Positions 12,151 through 24,712 of a DNA stretch of 64,000 nucleotides are shown in pieces. Position 1 is the first letter of the stretch. Each line of letters starts with the position of its first letter. The notes beneath the pieces were generated by a model. That model was not told where the DNA came from. It searched no databases and worked only from the letters and a program-made list of their open reading frames with translations. The translations under genes and the position numbers were made by a program. The stretch spans positions 2,418,001 to 2,482,000 of the forward strand of contig JARFIW010000500.1 in NCBI GenBank assembly GCA_036346225.1. Reading direction: 5' to 3'. The DNA comes from Platerodrilus igneus. Taxonomy: Eukaryota > Arthropoda > Insecta > Coleoptera > Lycidae.

Positions 12151-12835
12151 TTCATTCACGGTTATTTAGTCGCTGAGGTACTGTTTATGGAGTATGCACC
12201 GATGGTGTATTTATTTTCCAATAAAAGTCATAATTTAAATTTCGGTGCAAGGTCACCTCGATATTTTAATATCTATTGAAAACAAATTACTTTCTAAAAC
12301 TTATGAAGTGAACTTTGACATATAAAAATTCATATAAAGCAAATGGAAATATATAACAAAACAATGAATTTTTCGATACATTTATGGGTAAAAATATTTC
12401 TAAATGGAAGCAATTTGTGAATGGAGATGATAATCAAAAACCTTTTTAACGAAGACATGAATACCAGCCGGATTTAGTGTTCGAAACGCAAGTATGGCTT
12501 TATTTAAACATTATTTAAACATCCTTGTTTTTGATTTTCAATTACGTCTTGCATTTAAAGAAACTGATTCAAGTTATATGCACAATTCATGTACTAATAA
12601 CTTGATTATTCTAAGTGCTGCGTTCGGATATTACAAAGATTTAAGTATATTATTATTAAAAATAGCAAAGAAAAATAATCTACATATGGAAAATGACAAT
12701 GCATGTTTATTAATATATACTAACAGTAATAAGATGAAATTGATATCAATTTCCTTAAATGTAAGACGTAATTGAAAATCAAAAACAAGAATAAGTTTCA
12801 GTAGTATAAACTATAATAAATTCTAATCAATTGGC

Positions 12836-12930
12836 TGCATAGCTCAGTTGGTTAGAGTGAGTTACGTTTCGGGCCTTGGGAGCGGTGTCTTTAAAACTAC
12901 TTCCAAAACTTGTAACAAAATTTTATTAGT
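12836..12930 (+). repeat. tRNA-like head, possible SINE or tRNA relic
   Basis: ATAGCTCAGTTGGTTAGAGT matches a tRNA D-arm / A-box very closely. Downstream there is no GGTTCGAATCC-type B box, no closing acceptor stem, and the D-loop is followed by unrelated sequence, so this is not an intact tRNA gene. A truncated tRNA-derived SINE head is the simplest reading. It sits just outside the env end of the minus-strand gypsy remnant. Confidence 0.45.
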
Positions 12931-12939
12931 TTAATCAGA

Positions 12940-14060
12940 CATTAACTATGGAATTTTAACAAACTGGTATAAAATTACTCTAAGTCGAAAAAGAATTACT
13001 AATTGAACTAATATGAGTTTGTTTCCTGTAACTTTTTGAATCTTCATGTTGGTGATTTGTACTGGTTTGACTTCACAGTTTTCGTAATGATTTGAAAATT
13101 TTAATAATTGTACTTCGCAAGGGCTGTTTTCTTGAATAGTTGTTGTTGTCAATGATTGGCATAAATATTGATTTGGTGTTACTTCGATACATTTTTCGTT
13201 TGTATAACCATATCTTAGTTCACTTAAAGATAGGAACTTGGTTTTGGGTGTGATAACTTGATACATGCTAGTAACTTTTATTGGAAAAGCAAATAAATGA
13301 TAAATAATTATAAATAATACTCTCTACTATTGGGATTTCTATTAAAAATGTTATTTCGTTATTCTTTACATAGCCTTTTACTGTAGCTATTTTTTCAAAT
13401 ATCAGAATGTTTGATTCTACTAAATCAAAGGGTAATTTAACTATTAGTAATAAATGATCTAATTCTTAATAATTCCTTTAATAAGTCACAAGGTGTTTAA
13501 TTTTGCAAATGTTACGGCATTTTCTAAAGTGGCTAAAATTTGTTGAATTAAAGTTGTTGATATTATTTGAGTAAATATTGTATTGAATCTAGTTAAATCT
13601 CGCTTACCTAACACGGTAGTTTGCATGTTAGTTTCAAGGGTTTGTATTCTATTGACTATACTATCTTGGTTTCTTACTAGCCTTCTTAATGTTTCGTTGA
13701 ATTTTATAATTGTTGATTGGGTTAGAGATATTTGGTTGCTAATAATGGTTTTTATACCGTTTTGATTTTCAATTAATTGCTGTATTGTGTTGTCTTAACG
13801 TTTTTCGTCTTGGTTATCTAAATTGCCTGTGATAGCTTTTATTATGTTTCCTAATCCGTTAATTAATCCCCTTTTTCATCTTGCAGTTTGTTCTGTGGGT
13901 ATTAATCTTTTAAATTTATCTTCTATATTTCTTAAAATGCTTTCTATTATGTTATTGTAGTTCATCATTTTTATCGCGTATTCCTTTCCGAATTTTGCTG
14001 TGTCCATTGATTGTTTTAATCGATAAAAATTGTCTTTCGTTATTTGAAATTCTTATTTGT
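12940..14060 (-). pseudogene. errantivirus-type (env-bearing gypsy) envelope remnant
   Basis: The minus strand gives discontinuous frames that fit the insect errantivirus envelope layout. A cysteine-bearing domain with NQYLC and CEVQLL-type segments and a hydrophobic C-terminal segment lies at about 12946-13266. Further upstream in the frame is a long hydrophilic, coiled-coil-like stretch (about 13500-13800). Near 13830-13880 there is a basic cleavage-type motif followed by a glycine-rich hydrophobic stretch, as in F-like envelopes. Stops and frameshifts interrupt all of it, including one beside the cleavage-like motif, so no functional protein is encoded. It follows the integrase remnant in the correct order and strand. 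Assignment rests on layout and order, with no alignment. Confidence 0.65.
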
Positions 14061-14313
14061 TCCGTTAGATCGAATTTTTGTGCAAATGTCCAATAGTCTA
14101 TTGTATTTTGCATTACTTCCCAATTTTATTGGTAGTATACCGGGGTTATTTTTATATCTTCAATTACCATTTCGTTGTCTGTTCTACCTGGGTGGAGGTT
14201 GACGGTAAGGATGATACTTGTCCATCTGAAATTACAGGGTGTCTTAAGCTTTTCAAGTGAATGTATTTTGTTATTTTGCCGTTGTCTACTACGGCTATAT
14301 TTTTGTCCGATAT

Positions 14314-15210
14314 TCACTTAATTTTAAATGGGCCTAAATTTCTGGATGCCGTTTTGTGTCGTTTACTTTGGAAGTTTTTCTCGTATACTGTTTGTCTTAT
14401 TGAAAATTTATTTGCGTCGGTATTCTTATTGTGGGTTGTGGTGATACGCTCTTTGTCGTTATTCAATTTATCTTTTACTTTATCATAAGTTATTTTTAGT
14501 TTCTCTTTGTGATCTTTGGCATATTGTTGATATATTTCCTTGTTATAATGTATGTCATAAGGCTTGCGTGAATCTGAATGTCCTAATGTTAATTCTAGGA
14601 GTGTAAAATTGGTTGATGAGTGGATTGTGTTATTATAGGCGATTAGTGCGTATGACATTAAATTTGTGATGTGTTATTTCTTATACGTTATTCTTAGTAA
14701 TCTGATTTGTTCTAACAGGGTTGAATGTAGTCTTTCAATTAGTCCGTTCGATTCAGGGTGGTTTTCAGTTATAATATGAATTTTTATTTAGTGGAGTTCT
14801 AAATGTGTTTTGTATCGTTTTATTTTTAAATTCACTGCCGTTATCTAAGGTTATTGTTTCGGGTGTGCCATAAAATGTAAAGTATTGTAAAAATTCTTGT
14901 GTTACGTCAATGCTATTTTTAGAAGTGATGAGTATTGCTTGGCCTATTTTTGTGAATGCAGCTACAATGGTTAAAAAGTTTTGTGCTTCCACTACTAGAG
15001 TATCGGCATGTAATTTTTGAAAAGGTTTGTCGGGTGTTTGGGTTAACATTAAGGGTATCTTTGAGGGTGTTCTGTCGTATTTTGCTTTGTCGCATAATTT
15101 ACATTGGTTAATAAAGTCTGTATTGATTATAGAAGTTGCCGATGCTTTATGTCATGAAGAGTTGATAAAATTAACATTAAACAATATTAAAGTTCTACAT
15201 AATTTGCTTA
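14314..15210 (-). pseudogene. errantivirus-type gypsy integrase remnant
   Basis: Minus-strand frames show, from high to low coordinates: the end of the integrase zinc-binding domain (CKLCDKAKYDRTPSKIPL near 15070-15130), the catalytic core with the LHADTL and ITLDNGSEF blocks (14765-15049), and the core end plus C-terminal part beginning SYALIAYNNTIHSSTNFTLL (14314-14658). Frame breaks occur near 14760 and 14660. These features are typical of the 17.6/297/gypsy group. The RT and gag parts are absent upstream, so the copy is 5'-truncated near 15,210; no LTR was recognised. Confidence 0.85.
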
Positions 15211-16284
15211 TTTGTTAAAATACCAGATCAGACTCATGTGTAGTATATTTTTACAGTACTTGATGAGGAAGAAAACTTGTTTCATGCTATCAAAAATGCT
15301 TTATTTCGATCATCTACAAAACAACAATTTTTCTTAAATTAGGTAAAAGAAAATATAACGTTCAACCTGTGATAAACACGTTTGGGAAAATACACCAAAA
15401 AAATTGCAGTGTATTTAACTCTGCCCAATGCATCTGGATACAATAGTCATTGCTTCTGCAGAAGTTCTGCCACTATTCTCGTTAATTCTGATGCTGATGT
15501 ATTTGCATTAAAACAACATGATAGTCTTGTACAGTAGAGGATGGTTATATACAAGAGTCTATGCATAAAAATTAAAAATGCTAGGAGAATTATTAATAGA
15601 ACAGACAATCTCAAGGATGCAAACTGTTCAATGTGTTACTCCATTACATTAACCAGTGTTGTTAGTAAGTTGAAAACTGTGATGGATGTACCTGTTGAAA
15701 ATTCTTTAAACTAATTTTGAATAAATCAAGTAACAAGCCAAAATTTGTTGGATTCCATTCCTAATATAAATTTAAGTCTCTTCATTGTACACTATGACCA
15801 CGAACAACCTATAAAAAATGAAAGAGGTTTTTCCGCATACAAAAGTATTAAAGATGATTCCTATCAAATTGGGTTCAGAAATGCTTCTGAAGGGAGCCAC
15901 CACTGTTTAAAGGTAGTGTCCCAAAACTAGTTTTTGGTCAATTAACCTTGAACTACTTTAGATTCACGTTTCAAATTTGGTATACGATTTACAAGTAATA
16001 ATGCTACTTTCTGTAATTATTGGCTAGTGGATATCACATAGAGGGTCGGATTGGGACAGAGACTCTGTACATTTTTGACTCTAACTTTTTCAGTTATGTT
16101 TAGTTCTCAATTTTAATTTATGTAAAAAAGGTAGCCTTATTATACACTATCAAAACCAACCGTTTTCAAGAAAATACGTCCGATGTGGAGCGGATGTTTT
16201 ATGTTTTTTTATACAACTACTTGTTTATTATTTTGTATTTTATCTTCATTCTTTAATTTTATTCAATTTAATTAAACTATTGAT
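15211..16284. other. stretch without recognisable gene
   Basis: A plus-strand frame of 61 codons at 15745-15930 looks somewhat protein-like (HYDHEQPIKNERGFSAY) but matches no family I recognise and has no partner exons. Nothing else is supported. Confidence 0.35.
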
Positions 16285-19060
16285 TTACTATGAGTGGAAT
16301 AGTCTAATCTAGATCTACATTGACCTCTGATTTTTCTTTTCTCTGCTTATAATATATCCCAGACCATTTCCTAATGCCTCAGAACGTGTCCTATCATCTT
16401 ATCTCCTATTTTTTATTGTTTTCCACATATTTCTTTCTTCTCCTACTATTTCTAGAGCCTCTTTTTTTTAACTTTGTCTATCCATAATCTTCATCACACA
16501 TCTGTAGTACCACATTTCAAAGACATCTTTTTTCTTTCAGCTTCTACTGTCCATGTTTCACAACCATACAGTGCAGTACTCCACGCATATTTTCAAAAAA
16601 ATTTTATTGTTTCTCTTTTGTTGTATTTGAACAAAGCAGCTGCTTTTTTTTGTTAAATTCAGCACAACCTCGTTTCAATATTTTTTTATATCTTTTGCAC
16701 GTTTTCCAACATGTGTTACTTGGTTTCCAAGGTAGCAGGAGTACTTAATCTCTTATAAATTATCATTTCCTATTTTTTAATCGTTTTTGATTTATGTTCT
16801 CCTCCTTTACATACTAGTATTTTAATTTTATTTTTGTTGATTTTCATATGATATCTCTCTGTTAGTACAACTTCCATTTCAGTAAAAGCTGCTTCTAACT
16901 CTTCCTTGCTAAAGTAGATGCTAATACTGCTACATCATCTGCAAATCTAAGCATATGAATTGTTCTTCTCTGCATAATAATTCCAAATGTCTTCCTGCAT
17001 CTGGCAGTATTCATTGTCTCTTCAATATATAAGTTAAAAATTGATGGGGATGACGCACATCCCTGTCTCAACCCTTTCCTAATATATACTTCTTTGTGTT
17101 TTGCTCTAATTCTATTACGGCTGTTTGTTCTTTGTAAAAACTATGTACTATCCGTCTATCACTATAAGTCATTCCAATATTTTTGGGTATTTCAAACATT
17201 TTTTCCCATTTTATATTGTTGACTGCTTTTTCCAGATATACTAACCGTATATACATGCTGGTCTGTATATAAATTCCCTATATATTGTTGCCATCTAATC
17301 ACTGTCTCTACATTTTTTATAATGATGTCTACTTTTACAGCCCTTATGTTTTTGCTATACGGTTTTATATCCCTTAAATTCATTCTAATTAGTTTGTGTG
17401 CTTCGTCTGTCTTTCCTATTTCCATCTTAGTTTGTTCCTCTTTGCACTTTTCCTCAATACATTGTTCTATAGCTTTTCTGCATTTGCGAATAATTTTCCT
17501 TTTTATGGCTTTGCAACTTTGTTTTCCAGCTTCGTCTGGTCTGTTTTTATATTTTCGCCTTTCTTCTATTAAATTCAGAATATCCTTTGTTGCTCATGAT
17601 TTCCTATTTTGTTTTTATTTATTCCCCAAAATATCTCTAACTGCCCTGTCTAAGTTGGATTTAATGTTATTCCATTCTGTTTCTATTTCCGTAGTATTAG
17701 CAGTTTTCCCATCTTTCTGCAATTCGTTTGACTTTGTCTCATATTTTGGTGGCTATCTTTATCTTTTAGTTTCTCATAGTCAAAGTGCCTTTTACTGTTC
17801 ATTTTTCTCAAATTTTTAAATTTATGAGCGGCCTTCATAATTACGATGTTGTGGTCAGTGTCTATGTTTGCTTCTGGGTAGCTACTACAGTCGTTTACTC
17901 GAATCCTAAACTATTGTCTGACAAGAATGTAATCTATTTGATATTTTCCTATATCTCCTGGCATCTTTCACCTGTATCGTCTTCTAATATAATGTTGAAA
18001 TAAGGTGTATGTCGCAAAATTCTTCCAGCCTATTTCCCATGTCGTTTCTCGTGCCTAAATCAAATAAACCGACTACCGCTCATTCCCTTCCCTCATCTAC
18101 TACTGCATTAAAATCTCCCATAATCATTAAATTTTAGTGTCCTTTTATGAATTTCAGTGTATTTGATATCTTTGTAAAAGGGCAGTTCCATGGCTTTGCT
18201 TGTTTGAGTGTGACACTAAACCCAAAGTCCAGTGTTCGATTTCCAACCCAGATCACTTGAAAAATGTTAAGCGTGTATTTTCCACAAAAATACGCCCTTG
18301 TTCATATGAGATGTGAAATGTAAGTCACATGTGTGTCTATTGATCCCTACCTTGCTTGGAATAGCAAGAAATTGCAAACTTCAAAAAATTTCCAAGAAAA
18401 AGGAACTCGCTTCCCGTCAAATGTACTACATTCAGATGGAACATTGAAAAAAAGAAATCAAATGTAGGATATCGTTGTATATCGATTCTATCTCTTCTTT
18501 ACTGTAGCTAGAGGTGGGTATGTATAATGGCATTATTACTGTATTTACTGGTTTGATTCTAATCTAACCATGAGTACTTTTCGTTCTTTTGTAAATATTT
18601 TTCTACACAGTCGAATTTTCTTCCTCTGATGCTATATAAATTTCCATGAAGGCTCCACTCCAAAAATCCCCCACCGAATTTGGTTAATTCCTACTGTATC
18701 TAATGCTAGCCTATGCATTTCAATTTTAAAACTCTGTAGCTTGCGTACTTCCTTCAAGTTTCTAATGTTCCACACCCCGACTTGTTTCCAGTTCTTCTTT
18801 TCTTCTTATTGAGCTTGCCGATCAAATCCTCCAAAGTAGTCCTCTCCCGGAGATCAAACTGAGGGACTATTTTAACTCCGGAATCTTTTACCCCAGAGAA
18901 TACCATCTTTTAAAAAAATTTTTTTAGTATGCTGTGTACTTGGGGAGTAACGTGGTGGTTTCCTGTTGCCTTCCACATCACAATAGTGTGCCTTAGAATA
19001 CCACACCGACCCCTATGGTCTCTGTCACTGTAAGTACAGAAAACGCTGCTGCCCCTCTAA
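16285..19060 (-). pseudogene. RTE-like LINE, 3'-truncated, interrupted by a SINE
   Basis: Homologous over nearly its whole length to the minus-strand LINE at 37985-41998. The 5' end is at about 19060 (CAGCGTTTTCTG..., then the block read as GVKDSGVKIVP-like near 18850-18900). Endonuclease, linker and RT blocks follow, with short RT pieces at 17068-17256 (KNIGMTYSDRRIVHSFYKEQ) and a linker piece at 17192-17425 (LIRMNLRDIKPYSKNIRAVK). The frame is broken many times. The homology ends at about 16285, inside the C-terminal part, so the 3' end is lost. A tRNA-type SINE with a 12-base target duplication splits the endonuclease region at 18177-18467. It is more decayed than the copies at 33330 and 37985. 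Confidence 0.85.
18177..18467 (+). mobile_element. tRNA-derived SINE, copy 1
   Basis: The head has a B-box-like GTGTTCGATTTCC with a TGGCTTTGCTTGTTTGAGTG A-box-like stretch about 35 bases before it. The body contains CTTGAAAAATGTTAAGCG, a CACAAAAATACGCCCTTGTTC block and GATCCCTACCTTGCTTGGAA. The copy is flanked by GATATCTTTGTA (18165-18176) and GATATCGTTGTA (18468-18479), a 12-base target duplication with one mismatch. The host LINE sequence resumes directly after it, as shown by comparison with 41350-41380. A second copy lies at 51288-51531. Confidence 0.85.
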
Positions 19061-20138
19061 AAAAATAAAATTTTTAGTAATAATAGACTAAGGTGTTTCT
19101 ATTTCAAGACATTACAGAATTAAAGCTAAGCAAGTATTGAATTCTAAACTACTATAATAAATGCTCCACATGATGACCGTTGGTTTCAAAACATAATGTA
19201 ATTCTTTTGTTTAGACAATCTCTGATCTGTTTTGTTTTTACTCAATTGTGCATTTCTGTAAGCTTAGTTTGTATTTGGTCTTTCTATTGGAAGTTTTGTC
19301 GAATATTTGTAGGGTAAATATTAGTACGGTTTATATGTTTAATAATATTAGACAACTTTCTTTCAATTTAACTCTAAGTAGGTGTGTCGTTGAAATATGT
19401 TTTAGCGTTCACAAATTTGATTAAGATCGATGAGCTGAATAAATAGTGAATTTATCCTTTCAAATAAAAGGTATGTCTTAGATTTCAGTATCTGAATTTT
19501 ATTTTGAAATTGTTTCGATAATGAATTATAATTGGACCCTTCACTAATAGTGTTATTTTCAACTTGTAAGAGATTATGCATCTTCTGGTTTCTCTTCAAA
19601 TATTGCTTAAACTGTTCATAGGAGATTCATGTTCATATTCAATTACTATTTATTGTATACTTTGTCTGCTGTAATTCGAATTTCTTAGCTCAATCTACAA
19701 TGTATCAGAAATAGAGTAAACCTTGGCTAAAATAAAAACATGGTAGTCCTTTGCAATTTGTATATACTTAGAGTTAACAAACAAGGCCAGTAATAAACAT
19801 ATAACTTCTTAAAATTATAAAAAATCATTGCTACAGGTTGTTTAACGAGAAAACTTCATGCTGTTTATTCATCAGTTAATTTTAATCACGTAAACAACGC
19901 GAAAATGCACTAATATAGCTTGATGATTGTGTAAAGGCATCGCCGTTTAACAGTCTGCTAGAATGGAGAACAAGATTTCATACAGCCCTAATTATTGTAA
20001 ATTTAAGTAGCAAGGAAAATACTCGGTTTAGTTGCTTCAGTACAAACCCTTACTATACTACCATAAAATTATTATATTAGTAAAAAAATCCACAAAGACA
20101 AATTTGTATTAAATACTAATTACCCACATTAACTGCAA
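19061..20138. other. AT-rich stretch without recognisable gene
   Basis: Nothing supported. A minus-strand frame of 65 codons at 19402-19599 has no recognised motif. Confidence 0.4.
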
Positions 20139-20142
20139 AGAC

Positions 20143-20794
20143 TATTACACCCCCGTAAACGAGGTACGCGAGACACTACGTCAGTTGGTAGCGATATTAC
20201 ATAATGTGAAAATTGATGCGCAAATTATCGATGACGTCGCACAATATGCAAATTAGGGCGACACAATTACACCAATTTTAAAGGAAATAAATTTTAAAGA
20301 AAACCCCAAAGGGGGCACTCACGTGAACATGTAGAGCTTCCTTCAGGATAGGATTACTCCATGATGGCGGCGGCTTCCTTCAGGATTACTCCATGATGGT
20401 CGCCCGTGGCTTCGCTAATCTCTCGGGCGTGGAAATTCTTGAGCCAGGTTGAATGCAAATTCAAAGTTCTTCTTTCTATATGTAGGGAACGACAGGAACT
20501 GGTTTATAAGGAACGACAGTCAAAGATAAGAGCAAAAGGGATCTACATAACACAAAAAAGGCACGATAAGATACAAGACAGCCACACCTGTTCACATCTC
20601 GGAGGCTAGTTCTCAACGCGTCTTCCGGAAATCTCCCACTCCCCTCCTTCGTCCACACGCGTCGGCGCGAATCTCGCGCGACGCACTATCTGAAGTGACG
20701 GAAATACGCGCACAAGTCTTTTTAAATTTATGGCGCGAAATTCCTACATATTAAAACTTATATGAATGTTTACGGCCGATTTCGGCACGTAACA
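20143..20794 (-). mobile_element. TGTTAC-family solo LTR, copy C
   Basis: On the minus strand it begins TGTTACGTGCCGAAATCGGC and ends GGGGGTGTAATA. It is 652 bases and flanked by exact AGAC duplications (20139-20142 and 20795-20798). A 4-base duplication with TG...CA-like ends is what a solo LTR leaves. The blocks ATTTCCGTCA, CGCGAGATTCGCGCC, ATGTAG, CGTGAGTGCC and TAGTGTCTCGCG match the other units. Its outer base pair is mutated at the 3' end. Confidence 0.85.
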
Positions 20795-20798
20795 AGAC

Positions 20799-21404
20799 CT
20801 AAAAATTGGTTTATATAAAATCATATACTCGGTTATTATTTCGTGTTTTTCTTGCTCGGTTATTACTTTAGTTAAGTTGTTCTGGTTATAATTCAAAAGT
20901 TTTTGCGATAGTTAATAAAAGTTGGCAATTTACCTACTTGTAATTCCCCCATGATTAAGCTACGCATAAGCAGCTCCAAAACTGTATTTGTTTATTAGCC
21001 CATACAATTCAACTTTTGAGAGTTTTTAGCCACAAGTTCTAACTTTAACTACATGACTTCCCCATATTTGATTTGAAGTAATAAGCAAGATTCTTTAAAG
21101 ATACACTTATAAGTGGATCTGTTTTGGCAACCTTTTTGCCACTTGTCATAAATAAATAACCAAATGACATCTCAATAATTCCGGATTAAAGCTTTCTTCA
21201 AAATTTTTATAAATCGAAAAACCTTATGACAACTTAGAAATGTAATCAATGTATTCTAGTTTGTGTCCAATCTATGTAACTGCTGCTTATTGAAGAATCT
21301 GTGGTAGTGACTATAATTAAACTGTTTAGAATTTTTTATTTTGAAATTGTAAATTGGAAAATATGTTTTTTTCTAAAATCTAACATTATTTTTTTTATTT
21401 TCAG
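20799..21404 (+). other. presumed intron upstream of the HOIL-1-like exon
   Basis: No coding signal. It ends in TTTTTTTATTTTCAG, a strong splice acceptor, directly before the open exon that starts at 21405. The upstream partner exon was not found in the window. Confidence 0.6.
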
Positions 21405-22534
21405 AAACAAAACTTAATCAAAAACGGAACAATTTAAGACACGAATTAGTCCAACAAAAGTTCATTCAAAAAGATGAATCTGCTACTACAATCGATAAAA
21501 GTAGTATTAGTAAAGAAGTTTCTCAAGAGTCTATCAAATTGGAACCTGGCACAATTAATATTTCAACCAAGGCAAAAGAATTGGATGCACATAAATTGCA
21601 CATTAGTCAAATCAATACTTACACAGAGGAAGATCATAAACTCTTGTCACAAACAAATGTAGATGATAAAAAATCGGTTCTTAAATTAACACCTCAGAAA
21701 ACTGATTTAGCAAATATAGATTCTAGCAGTGAACCAAAGAAAGTTGATCAACAAATAATTTTGCATCAACCTCCAAAAGAAGAATCCATAAGAGCTCAAA
21801 GGGCGAGAGCAATCAACGAAATGGGAACATCTGGAGCAAAGCATACAGTTCTAACAATAACACATGTCACTCCTAGTTTTTATTTGATAGACCCAAATAA
21901 AAATGAAAATCAGTCTCGCATTAAAAAAGTATTGGAAAATAACGATGATATGGAAGAGTATGATTCAAAAACCCTTAAACCACAAAAAAATCAGTGGGAG
22001 TGCATCATGTGCACATTTCTAAACCCCATAAACAGCAACATTTGCAGTATTTGCTCTACAGTTCGAAAAACAAACTCCAAATCTATGCTGCAAGATCAAG
22101 AGCGCCATTACCAGCAGCTCATAAATCTTGATAACGCAGATTTAGTGGAAAATGCAGAAACATTTGAATGTCTGATATGTTTAAGTGATATTAATCCTTA
22201 TGCTGGAGTTACTTTAAGAGAATGTTTGCATCAGTTTTGCAAACCCTGTTTGGTACATACAATTGAGTATACAGAAGAGGCAGAAATAAAGTGCCCTTAT
22301 AGAGATGATGAATATTCCTGTGATTTACCACTTCAAGACCGTGAAATTAAAGCTTTACTAACGCCAGTTAAGTACGAACAGTTTTTAGCAAAATCCGTGG
22401 CACAAGCTGAAAATAAGATGGATAAATCATTTCACTGCAAAACTCCTGATTGTAAAGCATGGTGTATATTTGAAGATAATGTCAATGAGTTCCACTGCCC
22501 TATCTGTAGAAAAACCAACTGCCTAACGTGTCAG
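21405..22534 (+). CDS. RBCK1: RBCK1/HOIL-1-like RBR E3 ubiquitin ligase, internal exon
   Basis: Open throughout, beginning after a TTTTCAG acceptor with two bases of a split codon, and ending CAG|GTAAGG at 22534. The first half is low in motif content. An NZF-type zinc finger follows (WECIMCTFLNP, then ICSIC, about 21995-22066), which binds ubiquitin in the family. RING1 is next (ECLICLSD...LRECLHQFCKPCL, about 22169-22310), then REIKALLTP and the IBR with SFHCKTPDCKAWCIFEDNVN and CPICRKTNCLTC (to 22534). Order and wording match the vertebrate HOIL-1 protein, a subunit of the linear ubiquitin chain assembly complex that can form ester-linked ubiquitin. All zinc ligands that can be checked are present, so the gene looks alive. 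The N-terminal ubiquitin-like domain expected of the family is not in this exon. Confidence 0.97.
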
Positions 22535-23746
22535 GTAAGGAAATTTATACATTGTGCTTTAAAAGTTTTTAACTATTATATCAATTATTAATAATCGATG
22601 ACCACAAAATATTAAACTTAATTTTTAATATTATTAAAAACAATCTTTATAACTAACTGGATATTCCAATAATGAACATTCAAAATTATTTTGCTATAGA
22701 TTGTCAAAAATAAATAATATTGACCATTACTTATAAGCTTTGATTTTAAACATTTCAAATATATATTTCTTTTAAGAATCTCTAACCTTTACTTAACTGA
22801 GTTTCTAGCTATTCCAAAGTATAGTTTCAGTGAGATTTTTTAAATTTTAATGACAATATAATGGTCTGCTTGTACAACTTAATGTGATTTGTTACTAACC
22901 AAATAAAATACTTGGAAAGAGGTTTCAAAAATGCGGGGCAATTATATTTTGACTCATATTTTACAACTTGCCTGGGAAGCATTTTTTTTAATAATAGGAG
23001 ATATTCAAACTGTCGCCAATTTTAGGTAAAGCACACATGTTCTTCTTAACTTAGTGGAGTGTAATACACATGAATAATATTCTTGATTTATGTTTACTCT
23101 TGATGAGTATAACTGTAAGTGCTTATAAACTTTTAAAACTCAATCATTTCCTACATTTTGGTGTGTGCAAAAATGTGTCTTTTTTTCTTTTTGTCAGAAT
23201 TAAATACAACAGGACTGTTTTAGTTTATTTTATTACAGCCTTGGTCCAATAATTTTTTGAAACAATAATTTCTCTACTTTCTATTGTTTGACAATTCTAT
23301 TTTATAAACAAAAAATTATTTAAAAAAAATTCAAGAAATAAACCCAATACATACATATAAAGCATACAATAAAAGCTTTTTTCCAGATGTTCATTTCTGT
23401 AACTTTGACAAAGTGATTTAGTAATGTTTGTCTGTTTTATTTTATTCGGAGTCATAGCAAAGGGGTTTCTTTCAGTCATTAAAGAACTAAGAGATCACTT
23501 CATTTGCCTATTGATGATATATTTTAAAACTTTTTCTCATGACTATCCAGTATTGCACTTTTTATGCATTTAGGAATGGGCGAATAATAATACTAATTAT
23601 TCTGTAGGTGTATATAAAGTATTACACTACTCTTGGTGATAGTTTATAAGGTCGATAAAACAGATTACAAAGTATTACCCTTTAGATGGTGATACATTTA
23701 TATGGTGATAGATAGTTCTTAAAAGTCGGTAATACAGTTACCAAAG

Positions 23747-24434
23747 TTCATAAGATACATCGCGCAAGCGCAATGGATAAAAAGCAATGCAACGCCCTGA
23801 CGGCCGGAAGCGCCAACCTTATGACAGGTTCGCGTGGCCAACTACCATGACGTCACCACTGCCAAATTTACATTGCGTAATAGTCGAAAATATAAAAAGT
23901 TAAATAAACAGGTAACACAATTTACTCACCCCGGAAATCCGAACCAAAGTTGGCCTCTATCAGGGTTCCTCGGGGCTCTATGTCGGAGGGATTAAAGATG
24001 GCGGTTCCTCCGGAGCGGCTAGCGGAGCATGTACTTCAGGGTCGTGGAGCTCGTTTCGCCGAAGGTTGCTGCAAATTTATCTACGCAGGGAATGACGGAA
24101 AAAAGGTAGAAGGTACGGCAAACAAAAGATAAGCAAGCAGGGAAACTACATAGATAAACTACGATACGTCACCACAAAACGACCACTTAACTCCACGAAC
24201 AAAGGCAAAAAGCCACGATTCAGCGCGTCACCAAAACTCGTCCCCACTCTTTGTCTAGTATTGGTCTACCCCTCCAGGGTTGTGCGATCTGCGCAAACTC
24301 ACTACTATGACGTACGGAAGTACCGCCTAGTCTATTTAAAATTCCCGCGCACTGCGTATTTGAAATTATGGCGTGAAACTCCCGTATATCAAAAACTAAC
24401 CTAAAAACATGTTTAAGTGCAATGGCACGTAACA
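23747..24434 (-). mobile_element. TGTTAC-family solo LTR, copy D
   Basis: On the minus strand it begins TGTTACGTGCCATTG and ends at a TATCTTATGAA stretch that is a decayed TATAACA end. It is 688 bases and flanked by exact AAAG duplications (23743-23746 and 24435-24438). It shares with its relatives a GACGTACGG-like block, ATGTAGTTTCCC, GGGGTGAGTAAATTG and a GACGTCA block. It is the most diverged unit seen. Confidence 0.8.
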
Positions 24435-24712
24435 AAAGCCAACACCTTTATTTAACCAATCAAGAACATCCAGGTCGTGGGTTATGATAATCATCCAAAA
24501 TATCTGATCAATCAGTACAAACCTCAATTTTTCATCATCCACGAGGTATAATTTTCGTATCATGCGAAGTAGACTGTTGCACTTTGACAAATAAATATTT
24601 GCTTGTTAGTGTTTAGAAAAAATCTTATAATGAAAATTTGTATAGTCTTGGGAAGGGTATAGTATTTCACTTGCACAGCACAAATCTTTCGAATGAGTAA
24701 TGACTATCATAA

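Noticed and set aside
12494..12775. 93-codon plus-strand frame, faintly ankyrin-like
   Set aside because: No repeat of the motif, very AT-rich codons, no neighbouring exons; chance cannot be excluded.
22535..22591. Frame extension past the exon end at 22534
   Set aside because: The GTAAGG donor and the perfect family match across the junction to 42628 show it is intronic, though readthrough transcripts are possible.
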